From Panulirus ornatus (lineage: Eukaryota > Arthropoda > Malacostraca > Decapoda > Palinuridae), in assembly GCF_036320965.1 (NCBI RefSeq), contig NC_092236.1, positions 16,645,518 to 16,709,517 on the forward strand: a stretch of DNA of 64,000 bases. Direction: 5' to 3'. Shown one piece after another: positions 11,917-28,131 of the stretch. Made by a program: the position numbers and the translations under genes. Positions within the stretch are counted from its first letter, which is position 1, and the number at the start of each line of letters is the position of its first letter. Below the pieces are notes generated by a model. It searched no databases and was not told the origin of the DNA. It saw only the letters and a program-made list of their open reading frames with translations.

Positions 11917-13058
11917 GATTTTTTTTTTTTATACTTTGTCGCTGTCTCCCGCGTTTGCGAGGTAGCGCAAGGAAACAGACGAAAGAAATGGCCCAGCCCC
12001 CCCCATACACATGTACATACACACGTCCACACACGCAAATATACATACCTACACAGCTTTCCTTGGTTTACCCCGGACGCTTCACATGCCTTGATTCAAT
12101 CCACTGACAGCACGTCAACCCCTGTATACCACATCGCTCCAATTCACTCTATTCCTTGCCCTCCTTTCACCCTCCTGCATGTTCAGGCCCCGATCACACA
12201 AAATCCTTTTCACTCCATCTTTCCACCTCCAATTTGGTCTCCCTCTTCTCCTCGTTCCCTCCACCTCCGACACATATATCCTCTTGGTCAATCTTTCCTC
12301 ACTCATTCTCTCCATGTGCCCAAACCATTTCAAAACACCCTCTTCTGCTCTCTCAACCACGCTCTTTTTATTTCCACACATCTCTCTTACCCTTACGTTA
12401 CTTACTCGATCAAACCACCTCACACCACACATTGTCCTCAAACATCTCATTTCCAGCACATCCATCCTCCTGCGCACAACTCTATCCATAGCCCACGCCT
12501 CGCAACCATACAACATTGTTGGAACTACTATTCCTTCAAACATACCCATTTTTGCTTTCCGGGATAATGTTCTCGACTTCCACACATTTTTCAAGGCTCC
12601 CAAAATTTTCGCCCCCTCCCCCACCCTATGATCCACTTCCGCTTCCATGGTTCCATCCGCTGACAGATCCACTCCCAGATATCTAAAACACTTCACTTCC
12701 TCCAGTTTTTCTCCATTCAAACTCACCTCCCAATTGACTTGACCCTCAACCCTACTGTACCTAATAACCTTGCTCTTATTCACATTTACTCTTAACTTTC
12801 TTCTTCCACACACTTTACCAAACTCCGTCACCAGCTTCTGCAGTTTCTCACATGAATCCGCCACCAGCGCTGTATCATCAGCGAACAACAACTGACTCAC
12901 TTCCCAAGCTCTCTCATCCCCAACAGACTTCATACTTGCCCCTCTTTCCAAGACTCTTGCATTTACCTCCCTAACAACCCCATCCATAAACAAATTAAAC
13001 AACCATGGAGACATCACACACCCCTGCTGCAAACCTACATTCACTGAGAACCAATCAT
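11915..13058 (-). mobile_element. LINE R (RTE-like), best copy, 5'-truncated
   Basis: Minus-strand element of about 1.14 kb. It begins within the RT domain at DWFSVNVGLQQGCVMSP (13058), encodes the rest of the RT, continues through a 3' UTR (12114-11931) and ends in CGCGGGAGACAGCGACAAAG followed by TATAAAAAAAAAA and an (ATT)n tail. The endonuclease and the N-terminal half of the RT are missing. (AAT)n arrays border both ends. It is the reference for the other R pieces in the window. Confidence 0.92.
12115..13058 (-). pseudogene. Reverse transcriptase C-terminal fragment of LINE R
   Basis: The frame is open from the truncation point to the stop before 12115, about 314 residues with no internal stop. 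Motifs in order: GLQQGCVMSPWLFNLFMD (RT block B region) at the start, LFADDTALVADS near residue 55 (catalytic Asp pair), KCFRYLGV near residue 120, VVPTMLYGCEAWAM near residue 170, WFGHMERM near residue 240, and a basic tail RRRGRPNWRWKDG near residue 270. The first catalytic aspartate block is absent, so it cannot be an active enzyme. No ATG lies near the upstream end. The intact frame suggests a young insertion. Confidence 0.9.
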
Positions 13059-13077
13059 AATAATAATAATAATAATG

Positions 13078-13171
<94 letters not shown>

Positions 13172-13214
13172 TAATAATAATAGAAATAATTATAATAACA
13201 ATAATAATAATATC
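13059..13214. repeat. (AAT)n microsatellite at the truncated 5' side of LINE R
   Basis: AAT array of about 155 bp with GAT, AAC and GAAAT variants. It touches the LINE R truncation point with no spacer, so the same triplet repeat is on both sides of the element. Confidence 0.95.
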
Positions 13215-15535
<2,321 letters not shown>

Positions 15536-15641
15536 ACTCCTGATGAATTTGTGGAAACGTTGATTGTCTCATGTCTTGTGCAAAATTTTGTTTTCTGAGT
15601 TTTTCTGTTCATTTCTTTTTTTCATCCAGCGATAATAATCG

Positions 15642-15642
<1 letters not shown>

Positions 15643-15693
<51 letters not shown>

Positions 15694-15791
15694 GTGTATG
15701 TGTGTGTGTGTGTTCTGTGTGTGTGTGTGTGTTGTGTGTGTGTGTGTTGTGTGTGTGTGTGTGTGTGTGCGTGTGTGTGTGTGTGTGTGCG
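15643..15791. repeat. Interrupted (GT)n array
   Basis: GT array of about 150 bp with regular TTGTG and TTCTG breaks near 15710-15755, giving a short higher-order pattern of about 12-13 bp there. Confidence 0.95.
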
Positions 15792-15922
15792 TAAGTCTTC
15801 ATCATTAGAGATAAGAGCCCAAGGCAAATATTGGTATGAATAATCCCCCTCAGTGGATATTTATTATAGCACTGATGGTCATTAGGGAGACGCCCGGTGC
15901 TGGGTCCCGTGACGGAATGTGT

Positions 15923-15975
15923 GTCCAGGGCCGAGATATGTGACTGTCCAGGGCCTAGATATGTGTCGCTGGACT
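15923..15975. repeat. Two-copy tandem duplication
   Basis: TGTCCAGGGCC(G/T)AGATATGTG occurs twice in tandem, about 23-25 bp per unit. Confidence 0.75.
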
Positions 15976-15979
15976 CTGG

Positions 15980-15981
<2 letters not shown>

Positions 15982-16045
<64 letters not shown>
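15982..16045. repeat. (GT)n microsatellite
   Basis: Pure GT array of about 64 bp. Confidence 0.97.
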
Positions 16046-16048
<3 letters not shown>

Positions 16049-16097
16049 AAAGGTTCTATCTCCTGCGACGGAATATGTAACTCTGAACCCTGTTTCA

Positions 16098-16400
16098 AGC
16101 GCTTGAGTGAATCTCTGATCTACCGTTGCGTTACAAGCGTCAGGGTTAGTTGATTCTGTGACCTCTGTAACAAGCGCTGGGAATGAAGAACTCTCTGAAA
16201 TTCATGACAAGCGCTGGGATGAGTGATCATGACCACTCCTACAAGTGATGTGATGAGTGATTCTGTGACTTTCTGTTACAGTCACTGAGATGATGAGAAT
16301 TTGTGACTTCTACAAGGGAGGAGGTAATTGTTACAGGGGTTACTGTGTACAGGGTAACATACCTTATGTAACAAGGGCTGGGAGCGACCAGTCTGTAAGG
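16098..16400. repeat. Degenerate minisatellite, unit about 35-38 bp
   Basis: At least seven diverged units built around TACAAGCGCTGGGATGAGTG and TGATTCTGTGACTTCTG. The most similar units lie at 16130-16320. Strong divergence suggests an old array. Confidence 0.65.
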
Positions 16401-19193
16401 TGTTGAATACGACGTAAGATCTAGGTACAAAGTCCGACTCATGTTCTATAAGGTAACTTAAGCATGTATGGAACATTATATCTAACTGGCGACTTTTGGG
16501 ATGTCCTTAAACGGCACTTATTGACATGAGAGGAAGACTATGAAAAGACGACGAGCAATAAACAACTTGGCTGTGAGTTTTTATACGTAAGAAGATACCA
16601 ATAAACGTCCGTCGAAACAAAAAGAATCGGAACTTGTTTTGGGATAAAGCTGTTTGTTCCTGTGTCCATTCCCTAAATTTTCCTTCACCCACACGTTTCT
16701 GTAACGCCGAAACTCTCCAAGAGAGTGTACGTGATACAAGAGGAGCCCGGTGGTGTATATATATATATATACCCAAGTACCTCGCCGACACCATCCTGGT
16801 AGTAATAACGTAGACACCAACAAGAAAACGTTGCTGGGTGAGAGGCGACCAGATGCGCCGCTCCCCGTGATCCCCGTCGCTAATTGTTAATGGGTTGTGG
16901 TCCAAGCCGCCAGCTCCCCTCTGATGTATACGTGGGGGATAACATGACGTCCTGCTCCAGCTGGACACGCGGGAGAGGGAAGGAAAGACGAGGGGAAGCT
17001 GGAGGGGGTCACGTACAAGGGGAAGATGATACGGGATGGAGAAGGTTAGAAATGAAGGAATCGCCGTGTGATCCGGGAGTTAAGGGTGGAAGAAAAGAAG
17101 AGGCAAAACAGGGGAAATGTGACGAGGGGAAGTAAATAGGGATAGGAAATCTGGCATGGGAGTAGGGAAGGAGAATTGACCTGTGGCAAGGAGGGAAGTC
17201 TGGATCTTCAAGCAGGGAAGGAGAGAGGTCTGGACCCACAAAGCATGGAAGAAGAGGCCTGGAACAGAAAGAGAACAGTAGGCTTGGGCGAAATATACTT
17301 CTTCATGAGGGAAGTTTGCTAACTGCACACGCTTCTTGTAACTGCTGGAGAGAGATACCATGTACAGATGGTGGGTTGTCAATCACTTATTGTGTTTACT
17401 GAGGAAAATAGCCGATGGTGCAACTATTACCGTGGAAGAGGCGAGGGAAATATGACTAATGGTATGTAGTGAAGACGATGATGGTAGAAATTTAGTTATA
17501 TACAGTTTCCAAGCGACTGAAAGGTTATCTTTATATTCGCAAGGTAAAGATCACCCCGGTAATAAGACACAAAGAATAAAACTACCCTGTGCGCTGGAAC
17601 GGTTTGAAAGACAGGAGTGAACTACTGGGTTGCTTGCATGAATTTTTCCATGCAATTCTGTCCCTTTACCAGAGTAAAACATGAATATATCGCCAGCTCT
17701 TCCTTGCTAATAATCAATTTCTAATATTACGTAACAGAACTTGCTTCATCGTATATTAACATCTATTAATCATTATACGTTAAAACCTAACGATTCTGGG
17801 GGCATTTAGATAGTGCCAGAACCTGCAGTACTAGGCCCCTGTACCTCTTCCCTACTTCAATCAGCACCAAGACAAGGCCAACGTGAAATTCCCTGTTAGG
17901 ACTACCATTGTCTCATAACACCTGATTGGTCAACACGACGTAACAACTCAAGGCTGATGAAGGGACAAGGGAAACACACCAGAGTAGTTTAAGCTTGCCA
18001 GACAGGTAAAACCTGCTCGAAAAACATCATGTCTCTCTCTCTCTAAACAACCTAAAAGTTTGTCCCCCAAGCGAGGGGTGGCAGTGAGAAATTGTTTATT
18101 GATCCCGGATGTGTACATTTAATCTTACCCGCTCGAGACCTTCCCTTGAGTGATCAACGGGGAGAGACAACCATATTTTATGTGCCCCTTTTTGAGGTCA
18201 CAATCACATCATAGATTCACTTTATGGTATCAGTTCATTATTCTCAAGTGCATATATTCATTTTTTCCCATCTGTTCAGATATCGATGCTTCGACATTAA
18301 GCCAGGAATTGGCTTCTGCAGCTCTGAAGACCACTGTCACGTTGTGGTATTATTCTCAAGCCCGCAGCAGCCACGCCAGTGGAGAGATCTGTCCTCAAGA
18401 TATACTCTTTGATAACAACACCGTCGTGACGCCGTGGCCTTAGAAATGACTGGGTAACATGGCTCCCTAACAAGAACACTGCTCGTAACGAGACGATGTT
18501 ATGGGAGGGAGGGAAAATTTTTCATGACTCGTTACGGGAGACAAGTGAGTGTCGTAGTACATGATATCAGGAACATCCAGGACGTGATCGAGGAAGAGAT
18601 ATGATGGATGTGAGGCCAACTCGTACCTGACTGGCTTGAAGGATTCGGCCAAAGTGATATCGGAATATTGTAAGTAAGTGGGGGATCTGTGTCCAGCTTA
18701 AGCTTAAGGGCTGAGGTGTAGCAGCTTTAAATGCAAAGCTACACGGTGGAAAGAATTCGAGAGCCATTGGAGTGATCATGTATTGTACTTTAGGACATAA
18801 AAAGCGAAGCCCCGTGTAAAGACTTCTATGATATCCTAACTTATACTCAATGAAGACCTTCTCAGAGAAATAGAAAAAAAAAAAAAGAACTGTTTGAATC
18901 ACTCCTTGATATCCTCATTGAAGTGTTTTGTGAGACGTTAAAAAAAAAAAAAGTAGAAAAGAAAAAGAATTGGCCGTGGCATCTATGAATGCTCTTCCAA
19001 ACCCTAGGTGATGTTTCATTCGGATCTTCTGAAGCCTCAGTGAATGGCCTTTATGATCCCCTCCGTAGCGGAGAAAATGGATACGGAGGGTCGGCTGGAG
19101 AGCTCAATGTACTGCTTGATTCATTTGAACCATTCATCTTATTCCACTGAATTTCCATTCTGGTTTTGGAACTGCACCGCTGGGAAGCTCGTG

Positions 19194-19198
<5 letters not shown>
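16401..19198. other. Unassigned sequence
   Basis: About 2.8 kb with no recognised gene or repeat family. A G-rich plus strand lies at 16970-17230. A short TA tract lies at 16757-16771. Short A runs lie at 18875-18960. Confidence 0.4.

Positions 19199-19265
<67 letters not shown>
19199..19265. repeat. (GA)n microsatellite
   Basis: Pure AG/GA array of about 67 bp. Confidence 0.98.
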
Positions 19266-19269
<4 letters not shown>

Positions 19270-19561
19270 GTCGCGCAACATTACCATGCTTGAAATTTTT
19301 TCATCATAACTTCACTTAATTATGCTAAACAGTCAAATGCCACTTACCATAATATTAAAACACTGTGAAAATACTATCCCAGCCCAAGCTTATTTTGACT
19401 AGAGAATGTTTTCCTCTCCCTAGATTATTCATACTCTTGTATACCGTCGTGTGGACTATATAGCTTTCACTTTTTAAAAAAGTATACATCACTATATACT
19501 TCCTCCATATGTTTTAACGACTGTTTGATAAACTACGTCCAATTACTTCCTGTGTGTGTAT

Positions 19562-20640
<1,079 letters not shown>

Positions 20641-20890
20641 GCCTTCTCCTGTCGCTAGAGGATTACAGCCTCCTGCAGTCCGGGAATTACCTTCTTCTGT
20701 AACCAGTGAGTTACTCCCCTCCTATAGTTTTGAAGTTACTTCTTCCTATAGTCAGAGAGTTACTGCCTTTTATACTCAGAGACAGTTACTTCCACCTGTT
20801 GTCAAGCAGTGTTCTATTCCATTGTTTTGGAATTACATCCTCCTATCGTCAGGAAGATACTTTATTCTGTAGTCGGCAAAGTTCTGATAT
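20641..20890. repeat. Degenerate minisatellite, unit about 24-26 bp
   Basis: About ten diverged units with the pattern CTCCTGTAGTC-AGAGAGTTACTTC. The clearest units are at 20665-20790. Units differ in length, so reading frames do not persist. Confidence 0.7.
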
Positions 20891-22815
20891 CTGGAAAGAG
20901 GGATTATGTCTGCAAAATAAATGGTGTCGCTCTTTTATGAAATAAAGTTTCCGCGGGGCTTTTATCACAATAATGGAATTGCTACATCTGTACTGACGCT
21001 TCTCTCAACTCTGCCTCCGGGATGGCTGAAAGTACGGCTACTGTAACTCACCCTAATGGTACTAGACTGGAGACAAATGGTAAAATCAATAGCCGGGCAT
21101 CTACCTTACAAACGGAACTGTTCACCACAATCGTCACTCTTGTAGAAACAATATGTAAATGCTTAAGAAAAGAAGCGGTAGGAAGTAAAGATAAAGATGA
21201 AGGAGTTGGTAAAAAAAAAAGGGGGTCAAATGACTGTTGATTCTTATTCCTCACTACTTCCTCACTATGTAAAGCCAGGTACAGATATAAGGACATTACT
21301 GGTAAAGGGATTCATATCAAAATGTCGTGGATTCCCTCTTATATAAGACTTCGAGAGCATGAAGCAGTTGATGCCTTAAGTAAACTTGCCCTAAAGAGAC
21401 TGCTGAAAACAGTATTGGGTTGTCAGACAGGTAAAATGCAATCGGGAAGGAACACATGCATCTGAAGCAAGTAAAAACGAGTGCAGACAGATACTAACAT
21501 GTCCATCTGCCATAAGAATAAAAGGTCAAATATATATATCCGTAGAAAATAAAAGTATAGGTAAGCTACAGAATGTTGTCACTGCTAGATTAAAAAAGCC
21601 ACGAGCACTATTGGCACTTTAGGTTTTTGTTGAAATTGTTAATCATAAAAATAGTATGGGAAGATATATAGACAAACACCGAGCAATCTCCCTTAACTGC
21701 GTCAAAACTGGATCTTCCATAAGTCGTTCTAAACAAACCCCGTAAAAAATGACACGAGACCTCATCTCATTCTCGTGTTTTTACAGTTCTACACCATCTT
21801 ACCTCTCATCATCACCTCTCTTCATCACCATCCAGGTATTCAGCATCATCTTTACCTTCAATATTTTAATCTTCAACACCAACTCTTTGATATTCATTTT
21901 GCCCTCAACATTATCTTTACCATCTACAGTATCTTACAAACTATCTTTACCTCTAAATATATCTCTGCCTTCGACATAATCTTTAGTACCATCTTTAATC
22001 TCGATGACAACAGATTTACTTGTGACCGCATCTTTACCTTTTTAAAGACGCTGTCTTTGCTATTGAAACCATCTATAACCCGGTAATCACAAAGGGACTC
22101 CTCTGGGAGCACAAAACAATATATGTACAACAAAAAGTGCCTCTGGTGGGTAATGTCCAAAACAGTTACACTCTCACCATTTCTTGCGAGCCATTACAAC
22201 ACCACACGAAGACCATGACGCGGGAGGTACGGAGCATCACGTGGAAGACCAATGGGCAGTGCGATCCTCTGGGGCGACTGAGTAGCTTTTGGCTTAATCC
22301 TTGAGGGTTGAGCTGAGGCCCAGCCCATCATACCCAAAGGTCGCAGCGTCATACTCAAGACGTTGGAAATGCAACAGCTATATGACACAGAGAAAATCCG
22401 ACCACCAATTCTTCTTATTCATTCGCTATCATGGAGAAAAACTTGCTTTCGATCATCGCATCCTGGGGATCCATTCATATCACTTTGGGTCTGATTTACA
22501 ACATCCTTGTATGAGTTCATTTAAGAACATGGCAGCTGTTGACGCTTTGTTCCCTCCTCCTCCTCCGATAACCAGAAAATATGAAACAAAAAATACGAAA
22601 GAATTTTTTTGTACAAATGATTAACTGGTGATGGTGATGATGTTAGTTCTACCATCCGTTTTCGACAACATTTTATACCATCGTCACCGAGGTTACTGAC
22701 CTTTTTTTTGGGCTTGCAGATACATATGCCAGCGAACGTACGCAACAGCGAATGGAAATGATGATTCATCTCTTCAGGACACAAAAATCCTCGACTGCAT
22801 TGAGACTAAGAGCAG
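20891..22815. other. Unassigned sequence
   Basis: No recognised gene. 21760-22070 is pyrimidine-rich with a loose, roughly 20-bp repetition of ATCTTTACC-like and CTTCAACA-like words, possibly a very degraded minisatellite. Confidence 0.4.
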
Positions 22816-22816
22816 C

Positions 22817-23100
22817 TGACTGAGCCACAGGGGAGGAAGGCAACACCTCTCTGAGCTACAGGGGAGACAGGGAACAACACCCTGAGCCACAGGGGAGAGA
22901 GGGAGCACTACCCTGAGCTACAGGGGAGACAGGAAACACCAGCCTGAGCTACAGGGGAAGCTGAGGGCTGCCTATGCTGAGTGTAGGCAAGGGACATCCT
23001 GAGCCACAAGGGAGGTAAGGGAGCAGCAGCAGCCTGAGCTATAAGGGTAGCAGGGAGCGGTAGCTCAAGCTACAGGAAGAAGCAGCGAGGAGCAGTCTGA
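22817..23100. repeat. Minisatellite, unit 31 bp
   Basis: Four clear 31-bp units beginning CTGAGCCACAGGGGAG or CTGAGCTACAGGGGAG from about 22817, followed by looser units with insertions to about 23100. C/T alternates at one position between successive units, hinting at a two-unit period. Confidence 0.85.
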
Positions 23101-26100
23101 AGAGCTTCAAGGGAGTTGCGAAGAAGAGGAATGGAGGGAGGAGGAGACAGAGCCAGTCTCCCGCGTCTGGTCTAAGTGATTGGAACTTTGTTCTTTGGAA
23201 GACAGAAACAAAGGAGACTTGAGCCAGCAGAGCCACAAAGCGCAAGGCAACAAATTCTGGCATCGGATGCGATCATTTGCGGAGGAAGATTGCGGAATCA
23301 AACCAATTAGGATCTTTGTCTTGTACGGTAGTTGCTGGTAGTTTCGGCAAAGGAGCGGGGAACGAGAAGGTGAAGGAGAATGGGTTTCAAAGCTTTCTTG
23401 ACAATTAGAGAGATTACACTTGCCGAACTTTCACGATGCTTTAATGACAGAGGTGCATCGAACATATCCATAAAATAGATATCTAAACGCGTTGTGACAC
23501 TTTATCTCATAGTAAATCTATCGTTAGTTTGGTTTTCAAAGGTGAGTGAGAGACGGTGACAACATGAAGGGATATATGCCAACAGCCGGTGTCAGCAACC
23601 ACTTTGAAACTGAAAGGAAACTAAATCAAACAATGGAATACCACGCTAAACTCAAGGCTACAGTATCCAACAGTATTTAAAAGGAGGTTTATAACGCTTT
23701 ACTGAAAATGCTTCATCGTTCTGAATAACACACACACACAAACTTTTTCCACTGTAGTGCGAGTGAAAAGCACGTAGCATGGGTAGGTGGAGGTGAGTAT
23801 GCAGAGTGGACTGAGTACAGTCCATCGACAGCAACCGCTTGTAAGAAGAAATGATGGAAACAAAGCCATACGAAACAGAACAAGTAAGAGAATAATCTTA
23901 TCACAATATCAAGGATATTACATTTCAGAGGGGAAAAAATTACAACGTGAGAAATCAAACCAGAAGCTTAAAACAACAGAAAGGAATATAATCTGGGCTG
24001 CTTTACTGGCCATATAGTTTAGTTCCCCAGGAGCGTCGGACGCAGTCCCTACCCACTTGAGAGTCGAGAGAGGTTTAGTGTAAAGTCGCGCGTCGCTCTG
24101 GTGAATACGAGACGCCAGCGACCAAACATCAGACTTGAACCTAACACAACAAAGGCGGCCAACTGAGCCTGCATTTCCCCCACTGGTCCAATTTAATTGC
24201 CTGAAGCATGCCTGAAGAGACCCCCGGCCACTGTGACAAAGCCCCGCCGGCACCAAAGAGCGAGAAATCCCAATTATATTGATGCGGCTTTAGGATCGTG
24301 CTGTTATTATTGGCCAGGGTGAGGAGGAGGCCTTGTACACTGTTCGTTCCCTGATCATGTCTCGTTCGAGCGCTCAGCCCTCACTGTTGAAGTTATCTTT
24401 ATCGTTATTTTCTCTTATTGAGACAGAATCTAACATTCTTTATTCTGAATAACTATCTATTTATATATCGATCTGTCTGTCTTTTTATCTATATATCTTC
24501 GTCTGTCAGTCTATCTTTTTATCTATACACCTTTCTATTTTTCGCTATGTCTGTCTGTCTGTCTGTCTGACTGTCTGTCTCTCTCTCTGGCTATCTGTAT
24601 TACACTATTCCCATTTCCATGGGGGAGGATCAAGTAAACACAGTCCCTGAAATCACCAAAACACATCAAAGGATTTACACTGATTTCTCAACATCTTCAA
24701 CGTCTTTCTTGATGGGATTACTCAAATGTTTTCATGCGAGATACCTCACACTTCCATCCTTCTCCGATCCTGCCACGGGAGTTTTGAAATACATATACAC
24801 AAAGGAAGTTTATTTTCTCAGCTTGTTGCGTTGGTAACACACGTTGGCGATTTAAAGACAGAATACCACTGTTCAATTTTGGTGTCTCTGTTTAAAACTT
24901 GATTGAAACATAGATTTGGTATTAACTCACTTGTTCATTCGCATGTCTGTTGGTTAAGTAATGAAATATTATGAGAATCATTAGATTCTATTTAAGATTC
25001 GTTAACTTGGCAGGGAAGTATGATTGTACTGTTATTTATTTTTCTGTGCTCACACAGTGTCTAAGTGCTTCCTCAAGTTGATTACTATTTTTTAAGAGCA
25101 CTCAAACGCATAGATGTCGATGTATTATCTCTTATAAGGCAGCAAATTTTCAAAAAAATCAAGCGACTCAAATCCCCATCATTTACTTCAGTACCACTTC
25201 ATCAAATAAAACATTACATATTGTTCATAATAATGTATCATCTGAAACTGAAGCTTCGAGACCATGTTTGACAACATCAGGTGAGAAGTATCAAAAATCC
25301 CTCATACTTAACGGAACTGTATTGGACTTAACCACGTCAAACTAACACGTAAAGGGAAAAAATATGAAATACTTGCGAGTACTAAGGTTTACACTCGGAA
25401 GGCTAGCGGAAGTCAGTGACAGTCCTACGTACACATCTGCTAGTAACAAAGAAAATTAGCGACTTTAGAAATGAACGTTATTCTTTTTCCCCTTTTCTTT
25501 CGTGAGCCATTTAACAGACTGCCATCCAGACCTCCTCATTTCACATACTACGGGAACAAAGAGCGCCCACCGATCACGCTACTATGGCATCCCATAAAAT
25601 ACGACTAACATTATGAATTCAGAGGGAGTGCTGCTTCTACACTTCCTCACGCCATCTGCTCAGTAATGCCTGCTTTCTAACACCAAGAAGGGGGTTCTTT
25701 GAAGGGAAAGATCGACTTGGGTTTATAAATAAACCTTTCCCACATCAATGTCCTGCTTACCCTGATATATTCCCAGAAAAAAGTGGTGTCAAATGACCAA
25801 ATCGGACGCTCAAAACGAGGTCGAGTGACAGAGGATGGGAGTACAGTGATGTAAGTTCACAGTCACCGGGTAATTACATGCTAATCGTGTAATCAGTTCG
25901 GACCAGTTCCTGTTATGCCGCTGCCTGTGACTCTTTTTATCCTCAGCGCCGAGGATATATATCAGGGAATACCGGGAAATCGGCTCACAGTCTATAAGGA
26001 CGGGCGAGGGATCCCTTGGCTGTGCTGTCAGTCGTTAAGGTAGATAAAGACCCATCCCTCTCTCATTAGCTTTTACCCCCGTGGTGTACATTTCAAGGAT

Positions 26101-26371
26101 CTAATTAGGAAATGAGAAAAAAAAAAGAGGAGAAATACACAGACTTTGCATCCAAGGACATCGTACACCAGGATATGGAGAAATCTCATTATAATAACCG
26201 TGTAATCGAGCCCTCTTTATATCATCTATAGAAAGGACTCGTAGCTGTACCTTAATTAACATCCTTTGGTATAAATGATATTTTGACCACGACACCTGGA
26301 GGACACGAGGTCGGCTCACTTTACGCTTTCTCTTCGCTGTGTAGAAATAACGAGGCTCAATCGTTTATCGG
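23101..26371. other. Unassigned, mostly single-copy-looking sequence
   Basis: About 3.2 kb without a recognised element. 24000-24330 is GC-balanced and non-repetitive. 25850-26100 contains a TATA-like GAGGATATATATCAGGG and non-repetitive flanks. An open frame on the minus strand (24256-23918) has no recognisable motif. A tetranucleotide tract at 24467-24588 is listed separately. Confidence 0.4.
24467..24588. repeat. Imperfect (TCTG/TCTA)n tetranucleotide tract
   Basis: Mixed TCTA, TCTG and TTTATC words ending in a purer (TCTG)n at about 24550-24585. Confidence 0.85.
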
Positions 26372-26412
26372 GGAGAGAGAGATAGAGATAGATAGATAGA
26401 CAGATAGATAGC

Positions 26413-26496
<84 letters not shown>
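26372..26496. repeat. Compound (GATA)n-(GA)n microsatellite
   Basis: GAGA/GATA mix to about 26413, then pure GA to 26496. Confidence 0.96.
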
Positions 26497-26497
<1 letters not shown>

Positions 26498-27370
26498 GTA
26501 ATGGTACGATTTCTTTCGGGGGGGGAAAACTGTCCTTCATTAAACTCAAAGCCACGACTCGATCCGAAACCCGGCAACAAGCAGCAGTGCCTGCGAATCA
26601 TTCCTCTCGAACAAGTTCAGGAACAAAGCAATTACCTCGTCAAAGGCAGTGTTAGGGAGGATGAGAGCTCGTTAATCTTAAAGTGACGGAGGAGGGCAGT
26701 CATGTCGTCCCCCCCAAATTGCTATATTCTTAGAAAATGGGACTCGCTGGTTGAGGCGATCACTGACTGCTCCTGTTGGGATCACAGGCCTCGTCTCGAT
26801 GAAGCAATCCCAGGTGGTATTTAGGTACGACAACGGGCAGTCATTATGGATATCCGCTCACAACTTCACAAGGGGGAAGACTGAGAGCTCCTGAGGGATG
26901 TGATTGTGATCAATTGCCCAGCGAGACTGCAACATGCGCGTTGCCTGGCCGCCGATAAAACAAATGAGACGAGGGTGTGTATCACGTCGTTGGTCCGTCC
27001 ATTACAGAGGGCATTAAATCCAATCTTTCGAGGCTACAACGATTCGGAATCACGTGCTACAGCATACAAAATACTCTTTGAGGAAATTCAGTTTCTTATA
27101 TTTTTTTCTATACTAGATGAGAGGAGAAATTGCTCGCTGGCGTCTTCATGATCGTGAGAATTATCAAGGAGTTTCTTGGCATGGCGTTGTTTTTTGCGGT
27201 CATCTTTTTTTGGCTAATGCTGAGTTTAATGACCGACCTTGTCAATCATAGAGGCTTCCTGTACTGCGGAGTGACAAATTGCTGTAATGTATGAGCAACC
27301 GCCTCACACAGGGACAAAAATATATATACCTGAGAATGTAAAAGAGTTTTTTTGAGTCGAAACTCTGAGA
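26497..27370. other. Unassigned sequence
   Basis: No recognised gene or repeat. Balanced composition at 26650-27060. Confidence 0.4.
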
Positions 27371-28131
27371 ACGACGTCATTGGGCAGGACGTAATGATCC
27401 CACACCACGACGTAATGATCGCACACCACGACGTAATGATCCTACAGCACGACGTAATGATCGCACACCATGACGTAATGATCCTACAGCACGACGTAAT
27501 GATCCTACAGCAAGACGTAATGATACTACAGCACGACGTAATGATTCTACAGCACGACGTAATGATTCTACAGCACGACGTCATGATCCTACAGCAAGAC
27601 GTAATGATACTACAGCACGACGTAATGATTCTACAGCACGACGTAATGATTCTACAGCACGACGTCATGATCCTACAGCAAGACGTAATGATACTACAGC
27701 ACGACGTAATGATTCTACAGCACGACGTAATGATTCTACAGCACGACGTCATGATCCTACAGCAAGACGTAATGATACTACAGCACGACGTAATGATTCT
27801 ACAGCACGACGTAATGATTCTACAGCACGACGTCATGATCCTACAGCACGACGTAATGATCCTACAGCAGCACGTAATGATCCTAGAGCAAGAGGTTACG
27901 ACCCTTGAGCACGACGTAATGATCTTACAGCACGACGTAACGATCCTAAAGCAAGAGGTTACGACCCTTGAGCACGACGTAATGATCACAGAATACGAGG
28001 TTACGATCCTTGAGCACGACGTTACGGTCCTTGTGCACGACATTACTATGCTGGAACACGAGGTGACGATCCTTGAGCGCGACAGAACGATCCTAATTCA
28101 AGACTGTAACGATCCTTGAGCACGACGGTAC
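27371..28131. repeat. 21-bp minisatellite with an 84-bp higher-order repeat
   Basis: About 36 tandem 21-bp units with consensus ACGACGTAATGATCCTACAGC. From 27504 to 27839 the array is organised in four consecutive 84-bp blocks (four 21-bp units each) that look identical on reading, starting at 27504, 27588, 27672 and 27756. Toward the right end the units change to GATCCTTGAGCACGACGTAA, which matches the minisatellite at 59862-60560. Because 21 is a multiple of three, both strands show long open frames (HDVMILQ repeats and their complement); these are by-products, not evidence for a gene. Confidence 0.96.

Noticed and set aside
11734..12567. 277-codon plus-strand frame
   Set aside because: It is the antisense of LINE R plus the (AAT)n tail; the minus strand carries the real RT motifs (FADD, WFGHMERM).
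15643..15791. Telomeric or satellite array
   Set aside because: It is an interrupted GT microsatellite; no TTAGG-type arthropod telomere repeat occurs in tandem anywhere in the window.
25950..26000. TATA-box promoter
   Set aside because: A TATA-like word alone is not evidence in AT-rich DNA; no downstream exon was seen.
27246..28043. Cys/Ser-rich 265-codon frame
   Set aside because: Reverse-strand reading of the 21-bp minisatellite; period divisible by three keeps it open.
27371..28131. Possible CRISPR array
   Set aside because: Units are directly adjacent 21-bp tandem repeats with no unique spacers, no leader and no cas genes; the context is eukaryotic.
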